A stretch of 64,000 bases of DNA. Origin: CAVZVW01 sp963778845. Its GTDB lineage: Bacteria > Actinomycetota > Actinomycetes > Actinomycetales > Kineosporiaceae. The notes beneath the pieces are model-generated. The model searched no databases, was not told the DNA's origin, and saw only the letters and a list, made by a program, of their open reading frames with translations. Location: assembly GCA_963778845.1 (NCBI GenBank), contig CAVZVW010000009.1, positions 1,674,001 to 1,738,000 of the forward strand, read 5' to 3'. A program made the position numbers and the translations under genes. Shown piece by piece: positions 26,112 through 37,128 of the stretch (position 1 is its first letter; the number at the start of each line of letters is the position of its first letter).

Positions 26112-26656
26112 TAGAGCTCGCGGAGCATGCGGGTGTTGCCCAAGGTGTTGGGCTTCACCCGGGCGAGGTCCAGGAACTCCGCGACTCCCTCGTCCATCGA
26201 GTGCAGGAGCTGCTCGAAGACGTCGTGCTCCACCGGCGTCGTATTGATCGCATGGAAGCCGTGCGTGGCGAAGAACGCCACCTCGAAGGTCAGGCAGAAC
26301 AACCGGGTGACGCCGAGTGACCGGGCCTGTGCGACAAGGTCCTCGAGCACGAGCGCCCCGACTCCGTGACGCCGCCATACGGGGTCGACGGCCAGCGTGC
26401 GCACCTCGGCGAGGTCCTCCCAGAGCACGTGCAGTGCCCCGCAACCGACTACAAGCCCGTCGGGGTCGACCGCGACCCTGAACTCCTGGACGTCCTCGTA
26501 GAGGGTCACCCGCTCCTTGCCCAGCAGGATGCGCTGCTGGGCGTACCCGTCCACCAGACGCGCGATGCCGGGGACGTCGCGGGTGCGGGCACGCCTCACG
26601 AGCACCTGCTGCGAAGCCGCGGCCCCCAAGGGCGGGTCGCTCTCCTGCGACGGCAT
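26111..26656 (-). CDS. argA: Amino-acid N-acetyltransferase of GNAT family (ArgA type)
   Basis: The 181-residue GNAT protein has strand-loop VRTLAVDPVWRRHGVGALVL, which forms the acetyl-CoA pyrophosphate site (RRHGVG), and FFATHGFHAI. It ends with the family tail ARVKPNTLGNTRMLREL. The single-domain ArgA (Rv2747-like) makes N-acetylglutamate in actinobacteria; I recognise the C-terminal signature. The ATG at 26656 is chosen for AGGGGAG 9 nt upstream. A GTG ten codons earlier, 7 nt after CAGGAT, is the leaderless alternative. Confidence 0.82.
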   Translation of the reverse strand: MPSQESDPPLGAAASQQVLVRRARTRDVPGIARLVDGYAQQRILLGKERVTLYEDVQEFRVAVDPDGLVVGCGALHVLWEDLAEVRTLAVDPVWRRHGVGALVLEDLVAQARSLGVTRLFCLTFEVAFFATHGFHAINTTPVEHDVFEQLLHSMDEGVAEFLDLARVKPNTLGNTRMLREL

Positions 26657-26856
26657 CGGCGCGGGCTCCCCTGACACGGTCGACACGGCGACGATCCTGC
26701 CACGACGAGCGCGAGCCGCCTGCCTCGCCCATCCCGCTGTCGTGCCGCCGTGTCGAGGCACGGATCGAGCGTGGACTCGACGGCGGACTGGGGTGGGGGC
26801 GACCACCCCCCGATCCGTCCACGGTCACATCCACGCTCGCCGACCAGTGAGCCGAG

Positions 26857-27869
26857 CTAGTCCGACGGGGGTTCTCCAGCCACCCCGACGTGGGCATCGC
26901 AGAGGTAAGACGCGAGGGCCCGTTCGACCACCGGGATCGAGGACTCGTGGGTGGGCGGCAGCGTGACCGTGACATGCATGCCTCGCCGGCCGCCCGCGGT
27001 GGCATGTATCTGTGCGTGGGGCAGGGCCAGGCGCTCATGCACGATCTCGGTCACGAGGCGCTGGGTGCTGTCGCAGCGCAGCTCCGGCTTGTAGATCTTG
27101 CCGACGGGGGTGACGGGGATCGCGTCGACGATGTGGATGCGCTTGGGCCAGGCGGGGCGTTCGCCGATGGTGCGCTGGGCGTGCTCGTGGAGCTCCGCCT
27201 CCGAGACGCCGGCACCGGGCCGCAGCGTCACGTAGCACACGGGCAGCTCGCCCGCGTAGTCGTCGGGCATGCCGACCGCGGCCGCCAGCGCCACCGCCGG
27301 ATGAGCGGACATGGCGTTCTCGATCATCAGCGGGTCGATGTTGTGGGCGCTGCGGATGATCAGGTCCTTCACCCGGCCGGCGGTGTGCAGGGCACCCTGC
27401 TCGTCGACGTAGCCGAGGTCACCGGTGTTCAGCCCACCGGCGCCGTCGAACACGCCGACGTCGTGCTCCGGGTTGCGGTACCCCGGCGACACGTGCGGGC
27501 CGCGCACCGTGATCACACCGATCTCTCCGGATGCGCGGGGTCTCCCGGGCTGCCGTCGGCAGCGAGCCGTCGCACGACGACCTCTGTGTACGGCAGCCGC
27601 GTACCCACCGAACCGGGGTACCCGGGACCGGCCACCGGGTCGATGGCGATCAGTCCGGCCGCCTCCGTCATGCCGTAGACCTCGAGCAGGTTGCATCCGG
27701 TCATCCGCCGGAAGCGCTCACCCACTGCCGGCGGGATCGACGCAGCTCCGGTGAAGCCGGCCCGCATCGCGCTGATGTCGACACCGTCGAGCGGCACTTC
27801 CAGCACCGCCGCCAGCGACGTGGGCACCCCACCCACCAGCGAGGCCCGGTACTGCGCGACCTGAGCCTG
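26857..27869 (-). pseudogene. Remnant of an AMP-forming acyl-CoA synthetase
   Basis: Only the C-terminal half survives. One frame (27869 to ~27535) contains SLVGGVPTSLAAVL, the substrate-site GAASIPP, and VYGMTEAAG. Homology then continues in another frame with GEIGVITVRGPHVSPGY, TGDLGYVDEQG, the hinge-lysine region, and GKIYKP. A frameshift near 27530-27545 separates them, and a TAG (27870-27872) cuts the 5' side where ~250-300 residues including the P-loop are missing. It is therefore inactive. It lies downstream of clpC on the same strand. Confidence 0.85.
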
Positions 27870-27912
27870 CTACCCCGACATGGGCGGACGTAACCGGGCA
27901 GTACCCGAACGC

Positions 27913-27949
27913 CTCGGGCCGGCACCCCCAGCTGGGGTGCCGGCCCGAG
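27913..27949. terminator. Strong hairpin downstream of clpC
   Basis: A perfect 16-bp stem starting CTCGGGCCGGCACCCC with loop CAGCT. It is located 70-110 nt past the clpC stop and just before the pseudogene remnant. It is the likely clpC terminator. No clear U-tract follows, as is usual in actinobacteria. Confidence 0.7.
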
Positions 27950-28021
27950 CGGGCCAGTCACTGAGCTCCCCCGCGACGGCCGTGCTACTCCTGGACCTCG
28001 GCGTACGTCTCGACCTCGGCG

Positions 28022-30554
<2,533 letters not shown>

Positions 30555-30609
30555 CTGCGCTCCTCGTGCGGTCGGGCGATGGCGATGGGTTCCACCGGCT
30601 GACCAGTCG

Positions 30610-30615
30610 ATGCTA
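30610..30615 (-). promoter_or_regulatory. Possible clpC -10 element
   Basis: TAGCAT on the minus strand, about 55 nt upstream of the clpC ATG, is the best TANNNT hexamer in the 256-bp gap between pobA and clpC. No convincing -35 or ClgR-type palindrome is visible, and no gene is seen in this gap. Confidence 0.35.
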
Positions 30616-30810
30616 TCTCCGGTGTCTGACGGGATCACCCGCCGCGTGGGCAGCAGACTCCCGACACCTGTGCCTCGACCAACCCCTGCCAGGACTTTCG
30701 TGTTCCGGGCATGGAGCACCCGCCTGCCGGTTTCGCTGCCGGCGGAACCACCGTTGTGACTGATTCGCCCTATTCGCACCATGTGAGGCGACGCAGGTCC
30801 GCCCGCAGCG

Positions 30811-31980
30811 TCACCAGCCGTACGGCATTCCCGTGTAGTTCTCGGCCAGGCTCGTCGACGCCGCCTCCGACGAGCACACGTACGCCAGCTGGGCCAGCTG
30901 CAGCTGGGCGTCGAAGTCGTCCCCGACCCGGTGCAGCATCGACGTCATCCACCACGAGAAGTGCGTGCACCGCCAGACGCGTCGCAGGGCCGTCGCCGAG
31001 TAGGCCGCGGCGGGTTCGGGCCTCCCGTCGACCACGAGGGCGACGAGAGCCTGGCTGAGCAGGCTGACGTCGGCGATCGCGAGGTTGAGCCCCTTGGCAC
31101 CCGTCGGCGGCACGATGTGGGCGGCGTCGCCGGCGAGGAAGAGCCGGCCGTGGCTCATCGGCGAGCAGACCCGGCTGCGCATCGGGGTGATGCTCTTCTC
31201 CAGCACCGGGCCGGGCGTCAGCGACCAACCGTCGGCCGACAGCCGCGTGGCGAGCTGGTCCCACACCCGGTCGTCGGGCCATGCCTGCAGGGAGTCGTCG
31301 GCCGAGACCTGGAGGTAGAGCCGGCTGAGCGTGGGCGAGCGGAAGCTGTGCAGGGCGAAGCCCTCCGGGTGCCAGGCGTAGATGAGATGGTCGGTGGACG
31401 GCGCGACGTCGGCGAGGACCGTGAGCCAGGCGTACGGGTACATGCGCTCCCAGGTGCGCCGTGCGAGGTGAGGGATCCCCGCCGCGCTCACCCCGTGCGA
31501 GCCGTCGCACCCGGCCACGGCGTCCGCGCTCAGCACGTGCGCCACGCCCGCGGCGTCCACGAAGCGCACCGTCGGGTGCTCGGTCGCCAGATCGTCCAGC
31601 TCGACGTCGCGGACCTCGTAGTGGATCACCTGGCCCGCCGCGTCCCGTGCGGCGCCGAGGTCGCGCTGCAGCTGGGTCTGGCCGTAGGCCCATACCGTGC
31701 GCCCGCACAGTCGCGCGAAGTCCAGGTAGTGGCGTTCGCCGGGTCGGTTGAGGTAGATGCCCCGGTGCTCCTCGCCGTCCGTCACCACCCTGCCGCCCAC
31801 CCCCGCGTCCGCGAGCAGGCCCACGGCCCCCTGCTCCAGGATCCCGGCGCGGATCCTCGACTCGACGTGTGCCCTGGACCGGGTCTCCAGGACCACCGAG
31901 TCCACGCCCTGCAGGTCCAGCAGGTGGGCCAGCAGAAGGCCGGCCGGCCCGGCTCCGACGATCGCGACCTGAGTTCGCAT
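30811..31980 (-). CDS. pobA: 4-Hydroxybenzoate 3-monooxygenase
   Basis: FAD enzyme that hydroxylates 4-hydroxybenzoate to protocatechuate. The 389-residue protein has the FAD loop VAIVGAGPAGLLLAHLL, the conserved ESRIRAGILEQG of PobA, the DG motif VAGCDGSHG, and GRLFLAGDAAHIVPPTGAKGLN. Length and motifs match the family end to end. A TAGCAT -10 (31988-31993) lies 7 nt before the ATG, so the mRNA is leaderless. It is divergent from pcaHGBD, which degrades its product. Confidence 0.96.
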   Translation of the reverse strand: MRTQVAIVGAGPAGLLLAHLLDLQGVDSVVLETRSRAHVESRIRAGILEQGAVGLLADAGVGGRVVTDGEEHRGIYLNRPGERHYLDFARLCGRTVWAYGQTQLQRDLGAARDAAGQVIHYEVRDVELDDLATEHPTVRFVDAAGVAHVLSADAVAGCDGSHGVSAAGIPHLARRTWERMYPYAWLTVLADVAPSTDHLIYAWHPEGFALHSFRSPTLSRLYLQVSADDSLQAWPDDRVWDQLATRLSADGWSLTPGPVLEKSITPMRSRVCSPMSHGRLFLAGDAAHIVPPTGAKGLNLAIADVSLLSQALVALVVDGRPEPAAAYSATALRRVWRCTHFSWWMTSMLHRVGDDFDAQLQLAQLAYVCSSEAASTSLAENYTGMPYGW

Positions 31981-32062
31981 GGAGCCGATGCTACGTTCGT
32001 CAGATGCACCGGCGTTCGTGCTGCGAACAACCGGGCCGGCCGTCGTCCACCGGCGTCGCTCG
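31981..32062. promoter_or_regulatory. pobA/pcaH divergent control region
   Basis: The 82-bp region holds the pobA -10 (TAGCAT, 31988-31993) and CGTTCGT copies at 31994-32000 and 32013-32019. It also holds the inverted repeat GTTCG-TGCTG-CGAAC at 32014-32028. Repeats of this kind suit an IclR- or LysR-type pathway regulator, but none is encoded nearby; assignment is inference. Confidence 0.45.
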
Positions 32063-32797
32063 GTGAGCAGCCCGCCCTCGACTCACGCACAGGGCCCCTA
32101 CGAGCGGCCCCTCGGCGTCCACCCGCCCCTCGACCATCCCGCCTATGCCAGCACCCGGCTTCGACACCCCAGGCTCCCCCTGGTCCTTCTGCCGCACCGG
32201 CTGACCGAGACGACCGGCCCGGTCTTCGGGCGATCCACCGTCACGCAAGCCGACGCCGATCTCACCACCGCGTTCGGTGGCGAGGCGATCGGCCAGCGCA
32301 TCGTCGTCCACGGACGCGTGCTCGACGGCGGCGGCCGTGCCGTGCCGTGCACCCTCGTCGAGATCTGGCAGGCCAACGCTGCGGGGCGCTACCGCCACGA
32401 CAACGACCGCTGGTCGGCCCCGGTCGACCCCCACTTCCACGGCGGCGGACGGGTGATGACCGACGAGGCGGGCAGGTACGCGTTCACGACCGTCAAGCCC
32501 GGGGCCTACCCCTGGAAGAACCACCTCAACGCGTGGCGACCGGCGCACATCCACCTGTCGCTGTTCGGGCAGGCGTTCACGCAACGGCTGGTCACGCAGA
32601 TGTACTTCCCCGACGACCCGCTGTTCGACCAGGACCCGATCTTCCTGTCGGTGCCGGAGAAGGCGCGTGGCAGGCTGGTCGCAACGTACGACCATGCGGC
32701 GACCCTGCCGGAGTGGGCGCTCGGGTTCGCCTTCGACATCGTGCTTCGCGGGCGGGAGGGAACGCCCTTCGAGGCGCCCGGGGACGGCGATGACTGA
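32063..32797 (+). CDS. pcaH: Protocatechuate 3,4-dioxygenase beta subunit
   Basis: Intradiol ring cleavage of protocatechuate to beta-carboxymuconate with a mononuclear Fe(III). The non-heme iron ligands are all present at family spacing: Tyr in AAGRYRHD, then 39 residues on Tyr in AYPWKNH, and 13 and 15 residues further the two His of AHIH (Tyr408, Tyr447, His460, His462 in Pseudomonas numbering). I start at the GTG at 32063, giving 244 residues; the region before YERPLGVHPPLDHPAY is variable. It overlaps pcaG by 8 bp. Confidence 0.93.
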   Translation: MSSPPSTHAQGPYERPLGVHPPLDHPAYASTRLRHPRLPLVLLPHRLTETTGPVFGRSTVTQADADLTTAFGGEAIGQRIVVHGRVLDGGGRAVPCTLVEIWQANAAGRYRHDNDRWSAPVDPHFHGGGRVMTDEAGRYAFTTVKPGAYPWKNHLNAWRPAHIHLSLFGQAFTQRLVTQMYFPDDPLFDQDPIFLSVPEKARGRLVATYDHAATLPEWALGFAFDIVLRGREGTPFEAPGDGDD

Positions 32798-33371
32798 CGA
32801 CGCCGGCCCGCGCCGCATGCGCGGCGGCCCGACACCGGGCCTGACGCCGTCGCAGACCGTCGGACCGTTCCTGAGCATCGGCCTGCACTGGGACGACGGG
32901 CCGCACGCCGTCCCAGACGGCACCGCCGGGGCGGTCCGGATCGGCGGCGTGCTGCTCGACGGAGCCGGCGACCCGGTCGGCGACGGGGTGGTCGAGACCT
33001 GGCAGGCCGACGCCGACGGTGCTTTCGCACCGCGCCCCGGGTTTCGCGGCCTCGCCCGCAGCCTCACCGGTGCCGACGGCACGTGGGAGGTGCTGACGGT
33101 GATGCCCGCACCGCTGCCCACCCCCGACGGCGAGGTCGAGGCGCCGCACCTGGACGTCTCGGTGTTCGCCCGCGGCCTGCTCGACCGGCTCGTGACCCGC
33201 GTCTACTTCCCCGACCAGTCGGCGAACGACACCGACCCCGTGCTGCGCGCCGTCCCGCCGTCGCGGAGAGGAACGCTCGTCGCACGCGCCGTCCCCGGGG
33301 GCTACCGCTTCGACATCCGGTTGCAGGGACACCAGGGCGGGGGCGACGAGACTGTCTTCTTCGACCTCTGA
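32790..33371 (+). CDS. pcaG: Protocatechuate 3,4-dioxygenase alpha subunit
   Basis: The 193-residue partner subunit has TPSQTVGPFLSIGL, GVVETWQADADG, and VYFPDQSANDTDPVL, all typical of PcaG. Alpha subunits lack the iron ligands, as here. The ATG at 32790 sits within the last codons of pcaH, so stoichiometric synthesis by coupling is expected. Cytosolic heteromultimer with PcaH. Confidence 0.94.
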   Translation: MTDDAGPRRMRGGPTPGLTPSQTVGPFLSIGLHWDDGPHAVPDGTAGAVRIGGVLLDGAGDPVGDGVVETWQADADGAFAPRPGFRGLARSLTGADGTWEVLTVMPAPLPTPDGEVEAPHLDVSVFARGLLDRLVTRVYFPDQSANDTDPVLRAVPPSRRGTLVARAVPGGYRFDIRLQGHQGGGDETVFFDL

Positions 33372-33435
33372 CGGCTCGGGATCCGCAGCGGACGGCTGCG
33401 TACCGGCACCTGCGGCGCCGGGGCTCTTCGACGCC

Positions 33436-34677
33436 GTGTATGCCACACCGCAGGTGCTGGCGGCCACCGGCGACGCCGCATGGGTGCGTGCAATGCTCAC
33501 CACGGAGGCCGCCCTTGCGCGTGCCGGCGCCGAGGTCGGCCTGGTGCCGCCGGGGTGCGCGGCCGACATCGTGGCCGCCTGCCGAACGGACCTGGTGGAC
33601 GTCGCGCAGCTGGCTGCCGCTGCCGGCGCCGACGCCACCCCGGTCACCGCGCTGGTGCGTCGGTTGCGCGAGCTGGCAGGCCCGCGGGCGGCACGGTACG
33701 TGCATCTCGGCGCGACCAGCCAGGACATCCTCGACTGCGCCCAGATGTTGGTGGCGCGATCGGCGATCGAGGAGGTGCTGGTCGACGCCGCTGAGGTGGC
33801 CCGGCTGCTGGCCGGGCTGGCCGCGGTCCACCGCGACGCCGAGCAGGTCGGTCGCACGCTGCTGCGGCAGGCCGCGGTCACGACGTTCGGGGCAGCGTGC
33901 GCGGCGCGGCTGGTGGCCGTCGACGAGGCGCGCCACCGGCTCGCCGACGTGAGCCGGCGCCGGCTCGCCGTGCAGCTCGGCGGGCCGGTCGGCGTCCTGG
34001 GCGGGCTCGGCCCGCGAGCCCTCGACCTGGCAGCCGCGCTGGCCCGGGAGCTCGGCCTGGCTGAGCCGGTGACGCCCTGGCACACCTCCCGCGGCAGGGT
34101 GGTCGAGGTCGCCGCCGCCGCCGGTGTCCTGGCCGGCGAGCTCGGCGCGGTCTCGGCCGACCTCGTGCTGCTCGCGTCGGTGGAGATCGGCGAGGTCGCA
34201 CCGTCGCACCCGGGCGGGTCCTCGGCCATGCCGCACAAGCAGAACTCGGCACGAGCCGTGCTCGCGGTCGCGTGCACCCACCGGGTCCCGGGGCTGGTCG
34301 CCACGCTGATGGCGGGCATGCCGCAGCAGCTGCAGCGCGCCGCCGGGGCGTGGCAGGCGGAGTGGGGAACGCAGTCGAGCCTGCTGTGCCTGGTCGCGGC
34401 GAGCGCGCAGCACACCCGCGCGGCGCTGGACGGTCTTCATGTCGACACCGCGCGGATGGCCGACCACGTGGCTGAGCTACGCTCACTTGCCCGCTCGGGG
34501 TCGCTCGACGCGCAGACCTGGCTCGACCCCGGCACCGCCGGGCTGCTCGTGGACCGGGCCCTCCAGGCGCACGCGAACCTCGCCACACCCGGCAGCCCAG
34601 CAGAAGATCCGACCGACCGTACAGCAGCGGGCCTGACCGGCCGCACGGCCGACGACCCGGCCGGAGGCACCCGGTGA
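33436..34677 (+). CDS. pcaB: 3-Carboxy-cis,cis-muconate cycloisomerase
   Basis: Lactonises carboxymuconate to gamma-carboxymuconolactone. It belongs to the fumarase/adenylosuccinate lyase superfamily: HLGATSQDILD, TPWHTSRGR and the signature GGSSAMPHKQN are clear. The C-terminal ~35 residues are low complexity. The start is uncertain: conserved GLFDAV immediately precedes the first GTG (33436), and upstream the frame is open but lacks ATG/GTG/TTG. A CTG at 33352, inside pcaG, could be used. The stop overlaps pcaD (GTGA). Confidence 0.92.
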   Translation: MYATPQVLAATGDAAWVRAMLTTEAALARAGAEVGLVPPGCAADIVAACRTDLVDVAQLAAAAGADATPVTALVRRLRELAGPRAARYVHLGATSQDILDCAQMLVARSAIEEVLVDAAEVARLLAGLAAVHRDAEQVGRTLLRQAAVTTFGAACAARLVAVDEARHRLADVSRRRLAVQLGGPVGVLGGLGPRALDLAAALARELGLAEPVTPWHTSRGRVVEVAAAAGVLAGELGAVSADLVLLASVEIGEVAPSHPGGSSAMPHKQNSARAVLAVACTHRVPGLVATLMAGMPQQLQRAAGAWQAEWGTQSSLLCLVAASAQHTRAALDGLHVDTARMADHVAELRSLARSGSLDAQTWLDPGTAGLLVDRALQAHANLATPGSPAEDPTDRTAAGLTGRTADDPAGGTR

Positions 34678-35441
34678 CGGCGCGCCTGGGGCACGAGGTG
34701 GAGGGGAGCCTCGCGGGCGGCCCCGTGCTGGTGCTCGCGCCGTCGCTGGGCACCGACCGGGGGCTGTGGGCGCCGCAGCGCGCCGCCTTCGCGCAGCACT
34801 TCACCGTGGTGGCGCTGGACCACCGCGGCCACGGGGGCTCGGACGTACCCGAACCGCCCTACTCCCTGGCCGACGTCGCCGGCGACGTCCTGGCACTCCT
34901 GGACGAGCTCGGTGTCGCCCGGTTCAGCTTCTGCGGTCTGTCCCTCGGCGCCATGGTGGGCATGTGGGTGGCCTCACACGCGCCCGACCGGGTCGACAGG
35001 CTGGCCCTGTGCTGCACGTCGGCTCACCTGCCGCCGGCCCAGACCTGGCTGGACAGGGGCGCCGCCGTGCAGGCCGGCGGCATGACCGCGGTCGCCGACG
35101 CGGTCGTCGGGCGCTGGTTCACGCCGGATTTCTCCCGTGACGCCCCCCTCGTCGTCCAGGAGTGCCGCCAGATGCTCCTGAGCACCCCTCCCCTGGGCTA
35201 CGCCGGGTGCTGCGCGGCCATCGCCGGCATGGATCTGCGGCCGAACCTGGCCGACATCGCGGCCCCGACCTTGGTGCTGGCGGGACAGCAGGACGCCGCG
35301 ACTCCGCCCGAGCATGCCGAGCACCTCGCGGGGGGCATCGCGGGCGCTCGGCTTGCGGTCGTGGAGGGGTGCGCCCACCTGGCCATCCGGCAGCGCCCCG
35401 AGGAGTGCACCAGGCTGCTCCTGGACCACCTCTGCGGGTGA
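34674..35441 (+). CDS. pcaD: 3-Oxoadipate enol-lactonase
   Basis: A 255-residue alpha/beta hydrolase that opens beta-ketoadipate enol-lactone. Nucleophile elbow GLSLGAMVG, oxyanion LDHRGHGGSD, late catalytic Asp in GQQDAATPPEH and His in GCAHLA. In many actinobacteria PcaD is fused to PcaC (PcaL); here the protein ends after the hydrolase and no pcaC follows. The decarboxylase and the thiolase steps must be encoded elsewhere. Confidence 0.92.
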   Translation: MTARLGHEVEGSLAGGPVLVLAPSLGTDRGLWAPQRAAFAQHFTVVALDHRGHGGSDVPEPPYSLADVAGDVLALLDELGVARFSFCGLSLGAMVGMWVASHAPDRVDRLALCCTSAHLPPAQTWLDRGAAVQAGGMTAVADAVVGRWFTPDFSRDAPLVVQECRQMLLSTPPLGYAGCCAAIAGMDLRPNLADIAAPTLVLAGQQDAATPPEHAEHLAGGIAGARLAVVEGCAHLAIRQRPEECTRLLLDHLCG

Positions 35442-35505
35442 GCGCGAGCTCGTGCGGCGCGGCCGGCCCAGACAGCATGGGGCGTGGCTGGGGGACTCGA
35501 CCGCA

Positions 35506-35523
35506 GGCCGGTCTAGACCGGCC
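35506..35523. terminator. Perfect palindrome between pcaD and the ferredoxin gene
   Basis: An 18-bp perfect palindrome centred on TCTAGA contains the ferredoxin stop codon. It stands between two convergent genes (71-bp gap) and may act as a two-way terminator, though a hairpin with so small a loop is less stable. Confidence 0.4.
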
Positions 35524-35764
35524 GGAGGTGCAAGGCCATGAGTGGGCAGGCGTCGACCGCGGCGGCGGCGTGCTCGACCAGGCCCGCCGGCACGCTGACC
35601 ACCCCTCGGGCGTCGGTGGCGTCCGGCCTGCCCACCGGGTAGCCCCACGGGTCCTCGCGCAGCAGCTCCGGCAGGAGCTCGGTGCACAGGCCGCGCCCGT
35701 CGCACCGGGTCCAGTCGACTCGCAGCCTCGCGGCGACGACGTTCCGGTTCGTGGTGGTGGTCAC
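35513..35764 (-). CDS. Ferredoxin, single cluster
   Basis: The 83-residue acidic protein has WTRCDGRGLC and later ACPLMAL: three cysteines in the C-x5-C...C-P arrangement of [3Fe-4S] (or incomplete [4Fe-4S]) actinobacterial ferredoxins. GTG start with AAGAGGAG 5 nt upstream. It is the last gene of the redox operon, probably passing electrons to or from the NuoF-like protein. A 113-bp repeat-containing gap separates the two. Confidence 0.88.
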   Translation of the reverse strand: MTTTTNRNVVAARLRVDWTRCDGRGLCTELLPELLREDPWGYPVGRPDATDARGVVSVPAGLVEHAAAAVDACPLMALHLRPV

Positions 35765-35797
35765 GGGTGCTCCTCTTGCGTGGCTCGGGGTCGGTGG

Positions 35798-35857
35798 GTG
35801 GCGGGTAGGCGGGTCGTGGGTAGCCAGGTGGTGGGTAGGCGGGTCGCGGGTAGGCGG
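35798..35857. repeat. 30-bp direct repeat before the ferredoxin gene
   Basis: Two adjacent 30-bp units share GGGTAGGCGGGTCG and differ at a few bases. They lie in the gap between the NuoF-like gene and ferredoxin. The ferredoxin reading frame is open through the repeat, which would encode ten-residue Pro/Thr/His-rich units. Confidence 0.75.
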
Positions 35858-35877
35858 TGCAGACGCACCACCGCGGG

Positions 35878-37128
35878 TCAGTGCTCGACCAGACAGCGGC
35901 CCTCGAGGTGCGCCGACACGTCGTCGCCGAACGTGCGCAGGGCGCTGCGCAGCAGCCGGACCGTCCCGTCGGGGTGCTGGCAGGCACCGCGGCCGCAGAC
36001 CAGCTCGGCGAGCCGGGCCAGGCGTGCCGGCAGCTGCGCGTCGGCCCGGCCCCGCGCGAGCAGGCTCATCGTCGACGCCATCGCCGGCAGCCCGTTCAGG
36101 CACGGGCCGCACTGCGCCGCGGTCTGAGCCGCGAGGTAGTCCACGATCCCGGCCGTCGCCTGCAGGCCGCAAGAACCCGACGGTAGCGCGACCACCACGC
36201 CCGCACCGGGGCTCGCGCCCCACGGCGAGAGCCCTCTGCGCGACATCGCGGTGTCGAAGGCCTGGGGCATGGGCAGCCAGGCCCCGTGGTACCCGCCCAC
36301 CAGCACGGCGGACAGCGGACCATCGCTGCCTCCGGCCAGCTCGAGCAGCTGCCCGAGCGACGTGCCGTAGGCGGCCTCGACGACGCCCGGACGGCGCACC
36401 GCGCCGCTGAGCGTGGCCAGGAACGTCCCCGGCTGGTCGGCCTCGCCCGCACCGCGGAACCAAGCGGAGCCGTGGCGGGCGATGAGCGCGACATGCGCCA
36501 ACGTCTCCACGTTCTGCACGAGGGTCGGTCGGCCACGCACGCCTGACTCCACGACCATGCGTGCCTTGAACCTCGGTAGCGCCGGCGCACCCTCCAGTGC
36601 GGCGACCACCGCGGACTCCTCGCCCGCGACGAAGGTGTCCGGCGCCCGCAGCACCTCCACGCCAAGCCTGTCGTGGCCGCGCTCGCGCCGCTCGCGCACA
36701 GCAGCGCTCACGACCTCGAGTGCCCTCCCGTGTTCCCCGACGTACATGTAGGCCTCGCCCGCGCCCACAGCCTCGGCCGCCAGCTGGAGGCCGTCGAGCA
36801 CCAGGTGCGGTGCGTTCACCAGCAGTGCAGCGTCCTTCGCGCTGGCGGGCTCGCCCTCGGCGCCGTTGGCCACCACGACAGCGGCACCGGACCGCCTCGA
36901 CCCGCGCGCGGCGGCGCCGACCGCCGCCAGCTTGCGCCACGTGGGGAAGGCCGCACCGCCTCGGCCGGTGAGCCCCGCGGCCTCGATCTCATCCACCAGT
37001 GCCGGCCCCGGGTGCGGACAGACGCCGTGGCGCTGCAGATGGGCGTCGAGCCCGGGGGCGAGCGCCGCGGTCAGCCGGCCGAGGCCGGCCGCTGCCGTGC
37101 GGGACCCCGTCGTCGAGATGGCGCTCAC
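35878..37128 (-). CDS. NuoF-like flavin/iron-sulfur oxidoreductase subunit
   Basis: The 416-residue protein is related to NuoF/RnfC: GLTGRGGAAFPTWRKL (FMN/NADH site), NGAEGEPASAKD, SLBB-like VGGYHGAWL, and a C-terminal cysteine set with CGPC and CGRGACQHPDG near the usual N3 cluster position. NADH oxidation with transfer to ferredoxin is plausible. The GTG start overlaps the upstream membrane gene stop (GTGA), with AGGAG before it. It is not accompanied by NuoE/NuoG, so it is not complex I proper. Confidence 0.85.
   Translation of the reverse strand: MSAISTTGSRTAAAGLGRLTAALAPGLDAHLQRHGVCPHPGPALVDEIEAAGLTGRGGAAFPTWRKLAAVGAAARGSRRSGAAVVVANGAEGEPASAKDAALLVNAPHLVLDGLQLAAEAVGAGEAYMYVGEHGRALEVVSAAVRERRERGHDRLGVEVLRAPDTFVAGEESAVVAALEGAPALPRFKARMVVESGVRGRPTLVQNVETLAHVALIARHGSAWFRGAGEADQPGTFLATLSGAVRRPGVVEAAYGTSLGQLLELAGGSDGPLSAVLVGGYHGAWLPMPQAFDTAMSRRGLSPWGASPGAGVVVALPSGSCGLQATAGIVDYLAAQTAAQCGPCLNGLPAMASTMSLLARGRADAQLPARLARLAELVCGRGACQHPDGTVRLLRSALRTFGDDVSAHLEGRCLVEH

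Noticed and set aside
35878..37128. Complex I NuoF of a nuo operon
   Set aside because: No NuoE or NuoG neighbours; it is linked to ApbE and a ferric-reductase-like membrane protein, so a different electron-transfer complex is more likely.
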